From Candidatus Woesearchaeota archaeon (GTDB lineage Archaea; Nanobdellota; Nanobdellia; Woesearchaeales; J072), in contig RFII01000102.1 in NCBI GenBank assembly GCA_003695265.1, positions 1 to 32,313 on the forward strand: a stretch of DNA of 32,313 nt, written 5' to 3'. The translations under genes were made by a program, and so were the position numbers. The notes beneath the pieces are model-generated. The model saw only the letters and a list, made by a program, of their open reading frames with translations, was not told the origin of the DNA and made no database searches. Below are positions 7,840 through 15,644 of the stretch, piece by piece; the first letter of the stretch is position 1, and the number at the start of each line of letters is the position of its first letter.

Positions 7840-8547
7840 ATGAGAGCCTTGTATTTAGATGACAGCTATCTGAAAGAGTTTGAGTCTGTTGTGAAAGAAG
7901 TGAATCAGGACAAGTTCGTTGTTTTAGAGAACACTGCTTTTTACCCTAATGGTGGAGGGCAGCCTTATGACACTGGAAAAATTATTTCAGAGAATGGAAA
8001 AGAGTACAAAGTCGTTTTTGTGGGCAAGTTTTCTGGCCAGATAAGCCATGAGGTTGACAAGCCAGGATTAAAAGTTGGGGACAGGATAAAAGGAATAATT
8101 GACTGGGAGAGGAGGTACAGGCTTATGAGAATGCACACTGCCTCCCACATAATAGCCAACGTTTTCCATAATGATGCCGGCGCAAAAATAACAGGGAATC
8201 AGCTCGGCATTGAAAAAAGCAGGGTTGATTTCAGCCTAGAAAGATTTGACCGCGAACTCATTAATAATTATATAAAAAAGGCAAATGAGATTATTAAGAG
8301 AAACTTGGAAGTGAGCGTGGAGTTTGTGCCGCGCGAAGAAGCAGAAAAGGATCCTAGCCTTTTCAAGCTTGCAATGAGTTTTCCGCACGACTTTAAAGAG
8401 CTGCGAATAGTGTCTATTGGCGATGTTGACAGGCAGTGCGACGGTGGCACCCACGTAAAGAACACTAGCGAAATAGGAACTGTTGAGCTTGTTAAGCTTG
8501 AGAATAAGGGAAAGAACAACAGGAGGGTTTATTTCACTCTTTCTTAA
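7840..8547 (+). CDS. alaX: Alanyl-tRNA editing protein AlaX (trans-editing deacylase)
   Basis: AlaX hydrolyses mischarged Ser-tRNA-Ala (and in some cases Gly-tRNA-Ala). The 235-residue protein has an N-terminal beta-barrel-like region with NTAFYPNGGGQPYDTG at about 30-46, as in the AlaRS editing domain, the zinc-site HTASH (H99, H103), and a second metal motif near the C terminus, QCDGGTHVKNTSEIG, with H205. In the common form of that motif Cys directly precedes GGTH; here Asp occupies that place and Cys sits one residue earlier (C200). The length fits the medium AlaX-M class. A GAGGTGGTGG sequence ends a few bases before the ATG and is a plausible Shine-Dalgarno site. The next gene follows after 55 bases with its own promoter. 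Confidence 0.92.
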   Translation: MRALYLDDSYLKEFESVVKEVNQDKFVVLENTAFYPNGGGQPYDTGKIISENGKEYKVVFVGKFSGQISHEVDKPGLKVGDRIKGIIDWERRYRLMRMHTASHIIANVFHNDAGAKITGNQLGIEKSRVDFSLERFDRELINNYIKKANEIIKRNLEVSVEFVPREEAEKDPSLFKLAMSFPHDFKELRIVSIGDVDRQCDGGTHVKNTSEIGTVELVKLENKGKNNRRVYFTLS

Positions 8548-8556
8548 GAACGCAAA

Positions 8557-8566
8557 GTATATAAAT
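8557..8566 (+). promoter_or_regulatory. TATA box for the 8603 gene
   Basis: GTATATAAAT is about 20-28 nt upstream of an expected transcription start near 8585, which would leave a short leader containing the AAGGTGAT Shine-Dalgarno site at 8591-8598. Confidence 0.5.
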
Positions 8567-8602
8567 AAGCTGTTGGCCGCCACAGCACCTAAGGTGATTA
8601 AC

Positions 8603-9232
8603 ATGGTATTTAGAGATGGTTTATTAGATGTAGTGGAAAAAGAAGAGGAAGTTAGGAGAGGGCAGGTTGTTGCTGCTAGGATTTTGGAGCAAAGAAGAGT
8701 AAACTCAAACCAGTACGGCGAGAGATTATCAGGAATGATGTATTTGTCATATTCTAATGGGAAACTTATTTCTGTGTTCAGCCCTTATTTGATAGAATAT
8801 AAGAAAGGAGAAAGTTTGCCTGTGGCAATAGTTGGTGATGAGCCTGGGTTTGCCAGCCTTGCAGGGTTGTTTGTTGGCCTGCTGCCAGAAATGGTTGTTC
8901 CTGACCTAAGGCCTGTTAATTATGGAAGCGGGAACAGGCAGTTTGCGTTCACATCAGGAAGCTTTCAAATCCCATTCTTCGGCGGCTATTCAAAAAGACA
9001 GTTTTCAGGTTATAATTTTGAGAGGGAACCTGATAATAACTGTATTTATCAAGGCATTGTAATGTCAACAGGAGTGAATGATGGCTCTCGCGCTTATTTT
9101 GGTAGAATTCACACAAACCTAAGCAAGCAACCAAATGCCAGAAACTTGGAAGCCAATAATGCACATGAGATCGCTGATTTTCTCCAAAGAGGATTCGACT
9201 TTGAGTGGAGAGACAGGGTAAGCTTCAGATAG
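8603..9232 (+). CDS. Hypothetical protein
   Basis: The track begins this ORF 40 codons upstream inside alaX, but the real start is very likely the ATG at 8603. AAGGTGAT ends five bases before it and a TATA box lies at 8557-8566. This gives 209 residues (MVFRDGLLDVV). I do not recognise a family. The sequence is soluble-looking and contains one hydrophobic glycine-rich patch (GFASLAGLFVGLLPEMVVPDL) at about 82-102 and a C-terminal region rich in Asn, Arg and aromatic residues. No catalytic motif is evident. Confidence 0.7.
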   Translation: MVFRDGLLDVVEKEEEVRRGQVVAARILEQRRVNSNQYGERLSGMMYLSYSNGKLISVFSPYLIEYKKGESLPVAIVGDEPGFASLAGLFVGLLPEMVVPDLRPVNYGSGNRQFAFTSGSFQIPFFGGYSKRQFSGYNFEREPDNNCIYQGIVMSTGVNDGSRAYFGRIHTNLSKQPNARNLEANNAHEIADFLQRGFDFEWRDRVSFR

Positions 9233-9269
9233 GCCTTTTCTTTTTCCAACATTTTTAGAAAAGAAAACG

Positions 9270-9277
9270 TTTAAATA
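9270..9277 (+). promoter_or_regulatory. TATA box for the 9301 gene
   Basis: TTTAAATA sits 24-31 nt before the ATG at 9301, the spacing of a leaderless transcript. Confidence 0.5.
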
Positions 9278-9300
9278 GAGAACACTTTATAATATTTAGG

Positions 9301-9732
9301 ATGGTTGAGGATGTTAATAAGATAATACAAAAGAACAGGCTGGCCAAAGAGTTGAAGAGGCATGGCATTGCTGATGATTCTGCGCAAGCGTTCTCACAGG
9401 CTAATGAGATAATTGGCGGAGAGAAGATTGGATTAACTGAAAAAAATACTGAGAAGCTCCAGAACAATGATAGGAATATTATAGCAGATATTAATTCACT
9501 GCAGCGTTTTAGGGAATCTGCGCATGCAAGAATGAATGAGCTTTCAGAACAGATTTCCGGCATTAAAAGCCAGCTTAAGGAAGTATTGGATTTGATGAGT
9601 AAACTGGAAAAAAGCAATAGTCCAAAGCAAAAAATTTCTGAAGAGCCAAAGAAATCCGCGCCTATTGATAGAAACAACGTGTCTCCTGATGATGTTCAGA
9701 TAGACAAAATATTTTATTACGGGCAAAAATAA
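9301..9732 (+). CDS. Hypothetical coiled-coil protein
   Basis: This is a 143-residue, highly charged protein with no recognised domain. Residues about 55-105 are predicted coiled coil (IIADINSLQRF...ELSEQISGIKSQLKEVLDLMSKLEKS). The N-terminal segment (VNKIIQKNRLAKELKRHGIADDSAQAFSQANEII) looks helical. A Lys/Pro-rich linker precedes a short conserved-looking tail (VQIDKIFYYGQK), which could be a binding peptide. The TATA-to-ATG spacing supports the start. Two copies of a 14-base repeat overlap the stop codon. Confidence 0.65.
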   Translation: MVEDVNKIIQKNRLAKELKRHGIADDSAQAFSQANEIIGGEKIGLTEKNTEKLQNNDRNIIADINSLQRFRESAHARMNELSEQISGIKSQLKEVLDLMSKLEKSNSPKQKISEEPKKSAPIDRNNVSPDDVQIDKIFYYGQK

Positions 9733-9750
9733 AGAAGCAAAAATAAAGAA
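9723..9750 (+). repeat. Tandem 14-bp direct repeat at a stop codon
   Basis: GCAAAAATAAAGAA occurs twice head to tail (9723-9736 and 9737-9750). The first copy contains the TAA stop of the 9301 gene. It looks like a small slippage duplication. Confidence 0.7.
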
Positions 9751-9752
9751 AT

Positions 9753-9881
9753 TCAAAAATCAAACCCGAATTCGTTGGATTTCCACTTCTCTGTTTTCTT
9801 CCACTTTTTTCCAGTTACTGTATTCTCATCTATATATGTGAAAAAAGTGGTGTTTGTCTTAGAGCGCCTTTTTCTTCCCAT
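9753..9881 (-). CDS. Small basic hypothetical protein (42 aa), below track threshold
   Basis: The ATG at 9881 lies 3 bases after the stop of the 9885-10103 gene and opens a 42-codon frame ending in TGA at 9753. The product is MGRKRRSK...KWKSNEFGFDF, strongly basic at the N terminus and with two Trp-Lys repeats (KKWKKTEKWK). Close spacing suggests translational coupling with the preceding small gene. No family is recognised. The purine-rich codons and tight spacing favour a real gene, but a frame this short can occur by chance. Confidence 0.4.
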   Translation of the reverse strand: MGRKRRSKTNTTFFTYIDENTVTGKKWKKTEKWKSNEFGFDF

Positions 9882-9884
9882 TTT

Positions 9885-10103
9885 TTATTCTAAGAAAAGT
9901 TCGTCCATCTCGAATCTGGACAGTTTTTTTTTATTGAGGACTGTTTTCAAATCTTTTGTTTCCCTTTTCTCATGGATTTTATTCAATAATTCGAAATCCT
10001 GTGTGCTGAACTCGTCGTCAAACATTGTTTTTATCCCCGACAAAATTAATTGCAACTGTGGAGTAGTATCTCTCCTATTTAAATCTTTCGATTTTGTCTT
10101 CAT
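9885..10103 (-). CDS. Small hypothetical protein (72 aa)
   Basis: The track begins 31 codons upstream, but the ATG at 10103 (MKTKSKDLNRRD) follows a TTTATTTA element by about 25 nt, as expected for a leaderless start, and the upstream residues look non-coding. The 72-residue product is charged, with helical segments (TPQLQLILSGIKTMF, DFELLNKIHEKRETKDLKTVL) and an acidic end (FEMDELFLE). A second tiny gene begins 3 bases after its stop. A small two-gene unit of an acidic-ended plus a basic protein is a common architecture for regulatory pairs, but I cannot assign it. Confidence 0.45.
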   Translation of the reverse strand: MKTKSKDLNRRDTTPQLQLILSGIKTMFDDEFSTQDFELLNKIHEKRETKDLKTVLNKKKLSRFEMDELFLE

Positions 10104-10217
10104 TTTAGAGTGATAAAATAATAAATAAAGTGATTCAGAGAGAAATTTTATGGAGTTCAATGAGCATTTTCTCATTGTAAAACATATAAGCTCCAAATTA
10201 TAAAACTATTTATAGAA

Positions 10218-10532
10218 CTATTTCTTATGAGGGTACCTCATAATATTCTTGCAGTCAAAGCAGGTAATTACTATTTTTTTATCCCTGAAGCGCACCCGGC
10301 AGTTGTCTCCTGGAAAAAGGAAATGGTGGCATTTCTTGCAGAACTTCCTCTTCAGGCTTTGGGGTATTTTGACTTTGTACTTCATAGAAATCTTTCTGGC
10401 TAATTCAACGTACCTGTGGGAAAGCTCCGGCTCTTCAGCCCATACTTTTTCTGCCTGCATGAAAAGCTCTTTTATCCTCTCCTTTGCAAGAGATGTCTGG
10501 AACTTCGGCTTTTTCCTGTAAGACCTTGCCAT
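10218..10532 (-). CDS. rnp4: Ribonuclease P protein component 4 (Rpp21/Rpr2 family)
   Basis: This 104-residue protein is the archaeal Rpp21/Rpr2 subunit of RNase P, which with Rpp29 supports the specificity domain of the RNA during tRNA 5' maturation. The N-terminal helices (AKERIKELFMQAEKVWAEEPELSHRYVELARKISMKYKVKIP) are characteristic, followed by a zinc ribbon with two CxxC pairs, CKKC at about 66-69 and CFDC at about 92-95, and the usual C-terminal NIMRYP. It stands alone. A TTTTAAAC element upstream is a plausible TATA box. Family assignment is secure. Confidence 0.94.
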   Translation of the reverse strand: MARSYRKKPKFQTSLAKERIKELFMQAEKVWAEEPELSHRYVELARKISMKYKVKIPQSLKRKFCKKCHHFLFPGDNCRVRFRDKKIVITCFDCKNIMRYPHKK

Positions 10533-10584
10533 TTCAGAAAGAAAAAGCTTTTGTGTTTAAAACCATTTCGCAAAAAAAGAAAGA

Positions 10585-10682
10585 GTTTAAGTCAATTCTG
10601 TTGTGTTGAGAAATTACAAATGCTTAGTCCCGCCCACACCACCCCCCCCACAAACACTAAAACATATCCCACTTAAGTTGAC
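10585..10682 (+). repeat. Conserved intergenic element, copy A (possible small RNA)
   Basis: This stretch aligns almost end to end with 30283-30376. It holds a 20-nt core identical in both copies (GTCCCGCCCACACCACCCCC at 10627-10646), a preceding ATTACAAATGCTT, and a 3' part AACATA-TCCCACT-TAAGTTGAC able to form a hairpin with a 7-nt loop and one mismatch. The GC-rich, G-poor core stands out in the AT-rich surroundings; the opposite strand has G-runs that could form a quadruplex. It sits between rnp4 (minus) and a coiled-coil gene (plus), just upstream of the latter's TATA box. Strand is assigned by analogy with copy B. It could be a small RNA, a protein-binding site or a mobile remnant. Confidence 0.75.
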
Positions 10683-10702
10683 AGCACCCAGCAAAGGAAA
10701 AA

Positions 10703-10712
10703 AAATATAAAT
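10703..10712 (+). promoter_or_regulatory. TATA box for the 420-aa coiled-coil gene
   Basis: AAATATAAAT is centred about 17 nt before ATG 10725 and about 26 nt before ATG 10734, so the second ATG fits a leaderless start better. Confidence 0.45.
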
Positions 10713-10724
10713 GCTGATAAAATA

Positions 10725-11987
10725 ATGAATTTAATGCTCAACTTCTTAAAAAAAATCCTGAAAGGCGAAGAAAAGCCCATTGAAGAAGAAGTGAAAATAG
10801 AAGACCTTTCTGCATGGGTCGAGGAAAAAACAAAGCCCATCTGCCAGGAGAATGATGAGATAGTTGAGTCGCTTAAAAGGGAGGCAATAGAGCTCATTGC
10901 CCGATTAGAAGAGCCATTGCAGGATCTCCTAAATGCCGAGCTAAAAAATGATAAAATTCCATTAAAGGAAATACAAATAATGGAAGGGCACAGGAACGCT
11001 TACATTCAGAAAGTAAAACAGTTTATTAATGGATTCAATGAAATGAGAGGAACTAATCCTGAGGAATTCTTAAGGGTGCTTGATGAAAAGTTTTCTTACA
11101 TGGCAAAACAGACTTACAAGAGCTTCTTTGTCCTGCAGGAGTTCTTTGGCAACGAAACAAAGCTCATGGCAAAAAAAATCAAGGAGGTAGAGGAAGCCAA
11201 GAAAAAACTCAAAGAGCAGCTGGAAGACCCGAAAATCAAAAAGATTAAGGAGATAAGGAAAAAAACGAGAGAGCTGTACGAAAAAAGGGAGAAAAAAAAC
11301 AGGCTGGAAGAAATAAAAAAACAGAAAGAGCATGAAAAAAAAGAATTAACAGAAAAAAGGAAAGAGCTTGAAAAAGAGCTTGAGTCCTTAAGGAAAGGAA
11401 AAGAGTACAAAGAGCTTGAAAGATTAAGAATGGAAAGTAAGAAAACTGAAGACGAGCTGAAAGCTGTTGAGAGAAAAATCCACGCAGACTTCGCTGTTAT
11501 TGAGCACGCACTAAAGAAATACCAGAGAATGGCCTTAGAGCAGGAAATAATTGATGATTACCTGAAGAACCCTAAAAAAGCGTTGATAACAGACACAGAA
11601 TTTAAAATAGTCAGCTGCCTAAAAAAATTAGCTGAGCTGGTAAAAGATGGAAAAATAGAAATGAAGGATAGGAGAAAAGACAAGACGCTGGAAACCATTG
11701 GGAAAATGACAAGGGATTACCTTAATGGAATTGCGCTGGAGCTGAGCAGGCTGCAGTATGAACTAAGTGAAAAAAACAAGCTTATAAAAAACATTAAGTC
11801 CCAAATTCCAGAAGACGACATTCTCTACAGGATAGAAAACACAAATAGTAGGTTGAAGAGCACAGAAAAAGAGATTTCTTCTCTTACAAGGGAACTTAAC
11901 CAGATAAATATTGAATCGGGTTTGGAAAAATTAAAGCAGAAGATTAATGAAACATTAAGGGTTGAGCTGACAATATCAATATCTTAA
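10725..11987 (+). CDS. Long coiled-coil hypothetical protein
   Basis: This 420-residue protein has a mixed N-terminal region (1-150) and a long Lys/Glu heptad-rich coiled coil from about 145 to 250 (KKIKEVEEAKKKLKEQLEDPKIKKIKEIRKKTRELYEKREKKNRLEEI), then a helical domain and a second coiled coil at about 340-420. No ATPase, membrane or metal motif is visible. The start may be ATG 10725 or 10734 (MLNFLKKILKGEEKP), the latter fitting the TATA spacing. The stop codon directly abuts the stop of the convergent 456-residue-class coiled-coil gene. A structural or scaffold role is likely but unproven. Confidence 0.75.
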   Translation: MNLMLNFLKKILKGEEKPIEEEVKIEDLSAWVEEKTKPICQENDEIVESLKREAIELIARLEEPLQDLLNAELKNDKIPLKEIQIMEGHRNAYIQKVKQFINGFNEMRGTNPEEFLRVLDEKFSYMAKQTYKSFFVLQEFFGNETKLMAKKIKEVEEAKKKLKEQLEDPKIKKIKEIRKKTRELYEKREKKNRLEEIKKQKEHEKKELTEKRKELEKELESLRKGKEYKELERLRMESKKTEDELKAVERKIHADFAVIEHALKKYQRMALEQEIIDDYLKNPKKALITDTEFKIVSCLKKLAELVKDGKIEMKDRRKDKTLETIGKMTRDYLNGIALELSRLQYELSEKNKLIKNIKSQIPEDDILYRIENTNSRLKSTEKEISSLTRELNQINIESGLEKLKQKINETLRVELTISIS

Positions 11988-13352
11988 TCAGTTCTCATCA
12001 TCTGAAAAAACTGCCTCTATCCTGCCGTTAACGTTTCTGTACCTTATTCCTATTTCCTGGCCAGAATCTTTTTTTGGGGTTCGCGGCTTCTTTGCATTAT
12101 CATCTTTTTTGGCCTGTTTTTTCTCGGCTGGCTTTTTTTTAGTTCCCCTTTTATTTTTAGGCTTACTCGGCTCGACAAAAAACTCTTTTACAGCCTGAAA
12201 AAAACCGCTTTGCCTCTTTAAGGATTGAGAGCCTGCTTTTTGCTTTTGTGCCTTAAGCGCTGCCTTGCAAGCAACGACTTCAGAATGAAGCTTCATCATG
12301 TCGCTCTCATAATCATCAAAAAACACCACATCCTTCTCCAATTCCTTAAGCTGGGCTGATAATTTCTCCAGCTTGTCTCCATCCTTAATCTTGCTTATTT
12401 TTTTTGAGAGAAGTGAAAGCTTGCTGTTAATTTCTTCTAGCTCATTCTCAAACTGGCTTTTGGTTATGAGGTTTTCTCCGTACTCAATCAGGTTCTTCCT
12501 AAGGTTGTCGATTTCCTTAATCTCTTTTCTAAATGCTGAAAGCTTGTCATTAGTCTTCTGAATTCTTGACTTAAGCTCTTCTTTGGAAGCCTTCTCTTTC
12601 CTGACTTCTTTAATCATGTTTTGTAGTTTGTCAAAAGCACTCTCTTTTTCCTCCAGCAGGTTTTCGTATTTTTTAAGCCTGGTTTCAAACATGTTTTTTG
12701 TTATGTAATCCTTGTCCTTCAAATCCTGCAAGGCCCTTATTACCTTGTTAAGCTCAAGCTTTGTCTTGTTAAGCTCATTCGCTAAACTCGTCCAATTATC
12801 TGTGAGCTCTTTCGCTGTTTTCTGCGCTGACTCAACTCTTTTAAGCCTTGTATCGTATTTCCTAAAGAAATCAGACTCTTTTTTCAGCTCCTTGCTGTTC
12901 AGCTTTTCATCAAGCTTTTTTATGCTTTTCTCAATCATAGCTATTTTTCTAAGGAATTCTGTCCTGGGCAGCGCAGAAGAACTAAGCTCGTAAATGTCAC
13001 CTTTTATTTTCTCAACATTAAACTTGAAGTCCGAGACGTGATCCTTGGGAAGGTAATGCGCCTTTATGTAAGAAACATCATTTTTCAAGTCGTCAAACTG
13101 CTCTCTTACGCGCAAAGAATGCTCCAATTTGCTCATCAGCATGTTAAGCGCGGTCTTTGTCGCGTAGTTATCCTCTACACGCTTTGTGAGCTTCTTAAGC
13201 TCAGCGCTTATTTTTTCCAAGGACGCCTGCATGCTGGCCATTTGAGAAGAAGACCAGATGCGCCAGCGAAGATGCTCTTCATTTATGTCTTTGAAGTCCT
13301 GCTTGACTTTTGCAAAAGTCTTTTTTAACCTCTCATCAAGATCAGCTAACAC
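11988..13352 (-). CDS. Long coiled-coil hypothetical protein with Lys-rich C terminus
   Basis: The track starts at a TTG (13358); two in-frame GTG codons follow (13355, 13352). A GAGGGGAT Shine-Dalgarno-like sequence just upstream favours one of these GTGs. I give 13352 (VLADLDERLKK), about 454 residues. Nearly the whole protein from about 40 to 365 is heptad-rich coiled coil (ELKKLTKRVEDNY, DKLEKLSAQLKELEKDV). The C terminus is a basic, low-complexity tail (KPKNKRGTKKKPAEKKQAKKDD), which could bind nucleic acid or anionic surfaces, ending in a short ordered segment (IGIRYRNVNGRIEAVFSDDEN). No catalytic motif. Convergent with another coiled-coil gene, stop codon to stop codon. Confidence 0.72.
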   Translation of the reverse strand: MLADLDERLKKTFAKVKQDFKDINEEHLRWRIWSSSQMASMQASLEKISAELKKLTKRVEDNYATKTALNMLMSKLEHSLRVREQFDDLKNDVSYIKAHYLPKDHVSDFKFNVEKIKGDIYELSSSALPRTEFLRKIAMIEKSIKKLDEKLNSKELKKESDFFRKYDTRLKRVESAQKTAKELTDNWTSLANELNKTKLELNKVIRALQDLKDKDYITKNMFETRLKKYENLLEEKESAFDKLQNMIKEVRKEKASKEELKSRIQKTNDKLSAFRKEIKEIDNLRKNLIEYGENLITKSQFENELEEINSKLSLLSKKISKIKDGDKLEKLSAQLKELEKDVVFFDDYESDMMKLHSEVVACKAALKAQKQKAGSQSLKRQSGFFQAVKEFFVEPSKPKNKRGTKKKPAEKKQAKKDDNAKKPRTPKKDSGQEIGIRYRNVNGRIEAVFSDDEN

Positions 13353-13418
13353 CACCAAAATCCCCTCATGTATTAACTTTAAAGAAATAAAGCCCTATAT
13401 AAACTTTGCGGTAGTGTT

Positions 13419-14576
13419 TTATTCCAAGGCTTTCAGGGCTGGCAGCTCGTTTCCAGCCAGCAACTGCAATGACGCGCCACCTCCTGTTGAGACGTGATCA
13501 ACCTTGTCCTCTAACCCATATTTCCTGATGGCTGCTGCCGAGTCTCCGCCGCCTATTATTGTTGTCGCGCTCAGCTTTGCTATGAATTCAGCGATTTCCC
13601 TTGTGCCGTTAGCAAATTTATCCCATTCAAACACGCCAATAGGACCGCCCCACACAACAGTTTTTGCTGTTTCAAGCGTTTTCTTATATTCCTCAATAGT
13701 CTTTTCGCCGATGTCAAGAATCATCCAACCCTCTGGAATTGAATCAACACCAACGTTTCTTGACTTTGCTTCTTCATCAAACTCATCAGCAACAACACAA
13801 TCTGTTGGAAGCACAATCTTGTCCTTGTGCTCGCTCAAAATTTCCTTTGCAACATCAAAGCTTTCCCTGTCACATTTTGAGCTCTGAACATCGAAGCCCT
13901 CAGCCTTAAGAAAAGTGTTGGCCAGAACACCACCAATAATCAGCTTATCAACTTTTTTCAGAAGGTTTCTTATCACGGAAATCTTGTCCGCCTTTGCACC
14001 GCCGATGATTGCCACAAAAGGCTTTCGCGGGTTCTCAAGGCTGAGCATTCTTATTTCCTTCTCAACAAGAAGGCCGACGCAGCCTGGAATGAATTTAGGT
14101 ATTCCTGTCATTGAGGCATGGTCGCGGTGGCAATTAGAAAAAGCATCATTAACGTAAACATCAGCGTAGGAAGCCAGCTCCCTCGCAAAATTCTCGTCGT
14201 TCTCTTCCTCCTCCTTGTGAAATCGCAGGTTTTCAAGAAGGATAATGTCGCCAGGCCTCATCATATCAACTGCTCTTTTCACTTCAGCCCCGATGCAATC
14301 ATCGAGCTTTTTAACTTTCCTTCCTAGAAGTTCTTCCAAGCGCTCCCCAACTTTAGTCATACTCAGCTTCTCAACAAACTTTCCCTTTGGCCTGCCGTTG
14401 TGAGAAATAATGATTACGCAAGCGTTTTTATCAAGAAGATATTTTATTGTTGGCAAACTCGCCCTTATCCTTTTATCATCAGCGATAGTGCCGTCATCAT
14501 TGAAAGGAACGTCAAAGCCAGCCCTGAGCAGGACTTTCTTGTGCGAAAAATCAAAGTCTTTTAGGGTTTTAACCAT
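13419..14576 (-). CDS. pgk: Phosphoglycerate kinase
   Basis: PGK interconverts 1,3-bisphosphoglycerate and 3-phosphoglycerate with ADP/ATP. The 385-residue protein shows SHNGRPKG (H59, R62) for the triose site, LLENLRFHKEEE, AFSNCHRDHASMTG, GGAKADKI, a GPIGVFEWDKFANGT segment, GGGDSAAAI and VSTGGGASLQLL for nucleotide binding. The first substrate motif, usually LRVDFNVP, reads LRAGFDVP here (R18, G20, D22), so two residues that usually contact 3-phosphoglycerate differ. Length and remaining motifs indicate a functional enzyme. The ATG follows the gap stop codon by one base, so both are in one operon. Confidence 0.93.
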   Translation of the reverse strand: MVKTLKDFDFSHKKVLLRAGFDVPFNDDGTIADDKRIRASLPTIKYLLDKNACVIIISHNGRPKGKFVEKLSMTKVGERLEELLGRKVKKLDDCIGAEVKRAVDMMRPGDIILLENLRFHKEEEENDENFARELASYADVYVNDAFSNCHRDHASMTGIPKFIPGCVGLLVEKEIRMLSLENPRKPFVAIIGGAKADKISVIRNLLKKVDKLIIGGVLANTFLKAEGFDVQSSKCDRESFDVAKEILSEHKDKIVLPTDCVVADEFDEEAKSRNVGVDSIPEGWMILDIGEKTIEEYKKTLETAKTVVWGGPIGVFEWDKFANGTREIAEFIAKLSATTIIGGGDSAAAIRKYGLEDKVDHVSTGGGASLQLLAGNELPALKALE

Positions 14577-14577
14577 C

Positions 14578-15573
<996 letters not shown>

Positions 15574-15610
15574 TTATCACCTTTTTTTTACTAATTTATT
15601 GGCTGAGCAT

Positions 15611-15620
15611 TTATATATTT
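15611..15620 (-). promoter_or_regulatory. TATA box for the gap-pgk operon
   Basis: The minus-strand AAATATATAA lies about 41-50 nt before the gap ATG, which leaves a leader of roughly 15-20 nt with the AGGTGAT ribosome-binding site. Confidence 0.5.
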
Positions 15621-15644
15621 TGCTGAAAAGATTAAGAAAAAAAT

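Noticed and set aside
8483-8602. Upstream start of the 8603 gene
   Set aside because: It overlaps the end of alaX in another frame, and a TATA box and Shine-Dalgarno site lie inside it, before the ATG at 8603.
10585-10682. CRISPR repeat or insertion-sequence end as explanation for the intergenic element
   Set aside because: Only two isolated copies 20 kb apart, with no spacer array, no transposase, and no terminal inverted repeats or target-site duplications.
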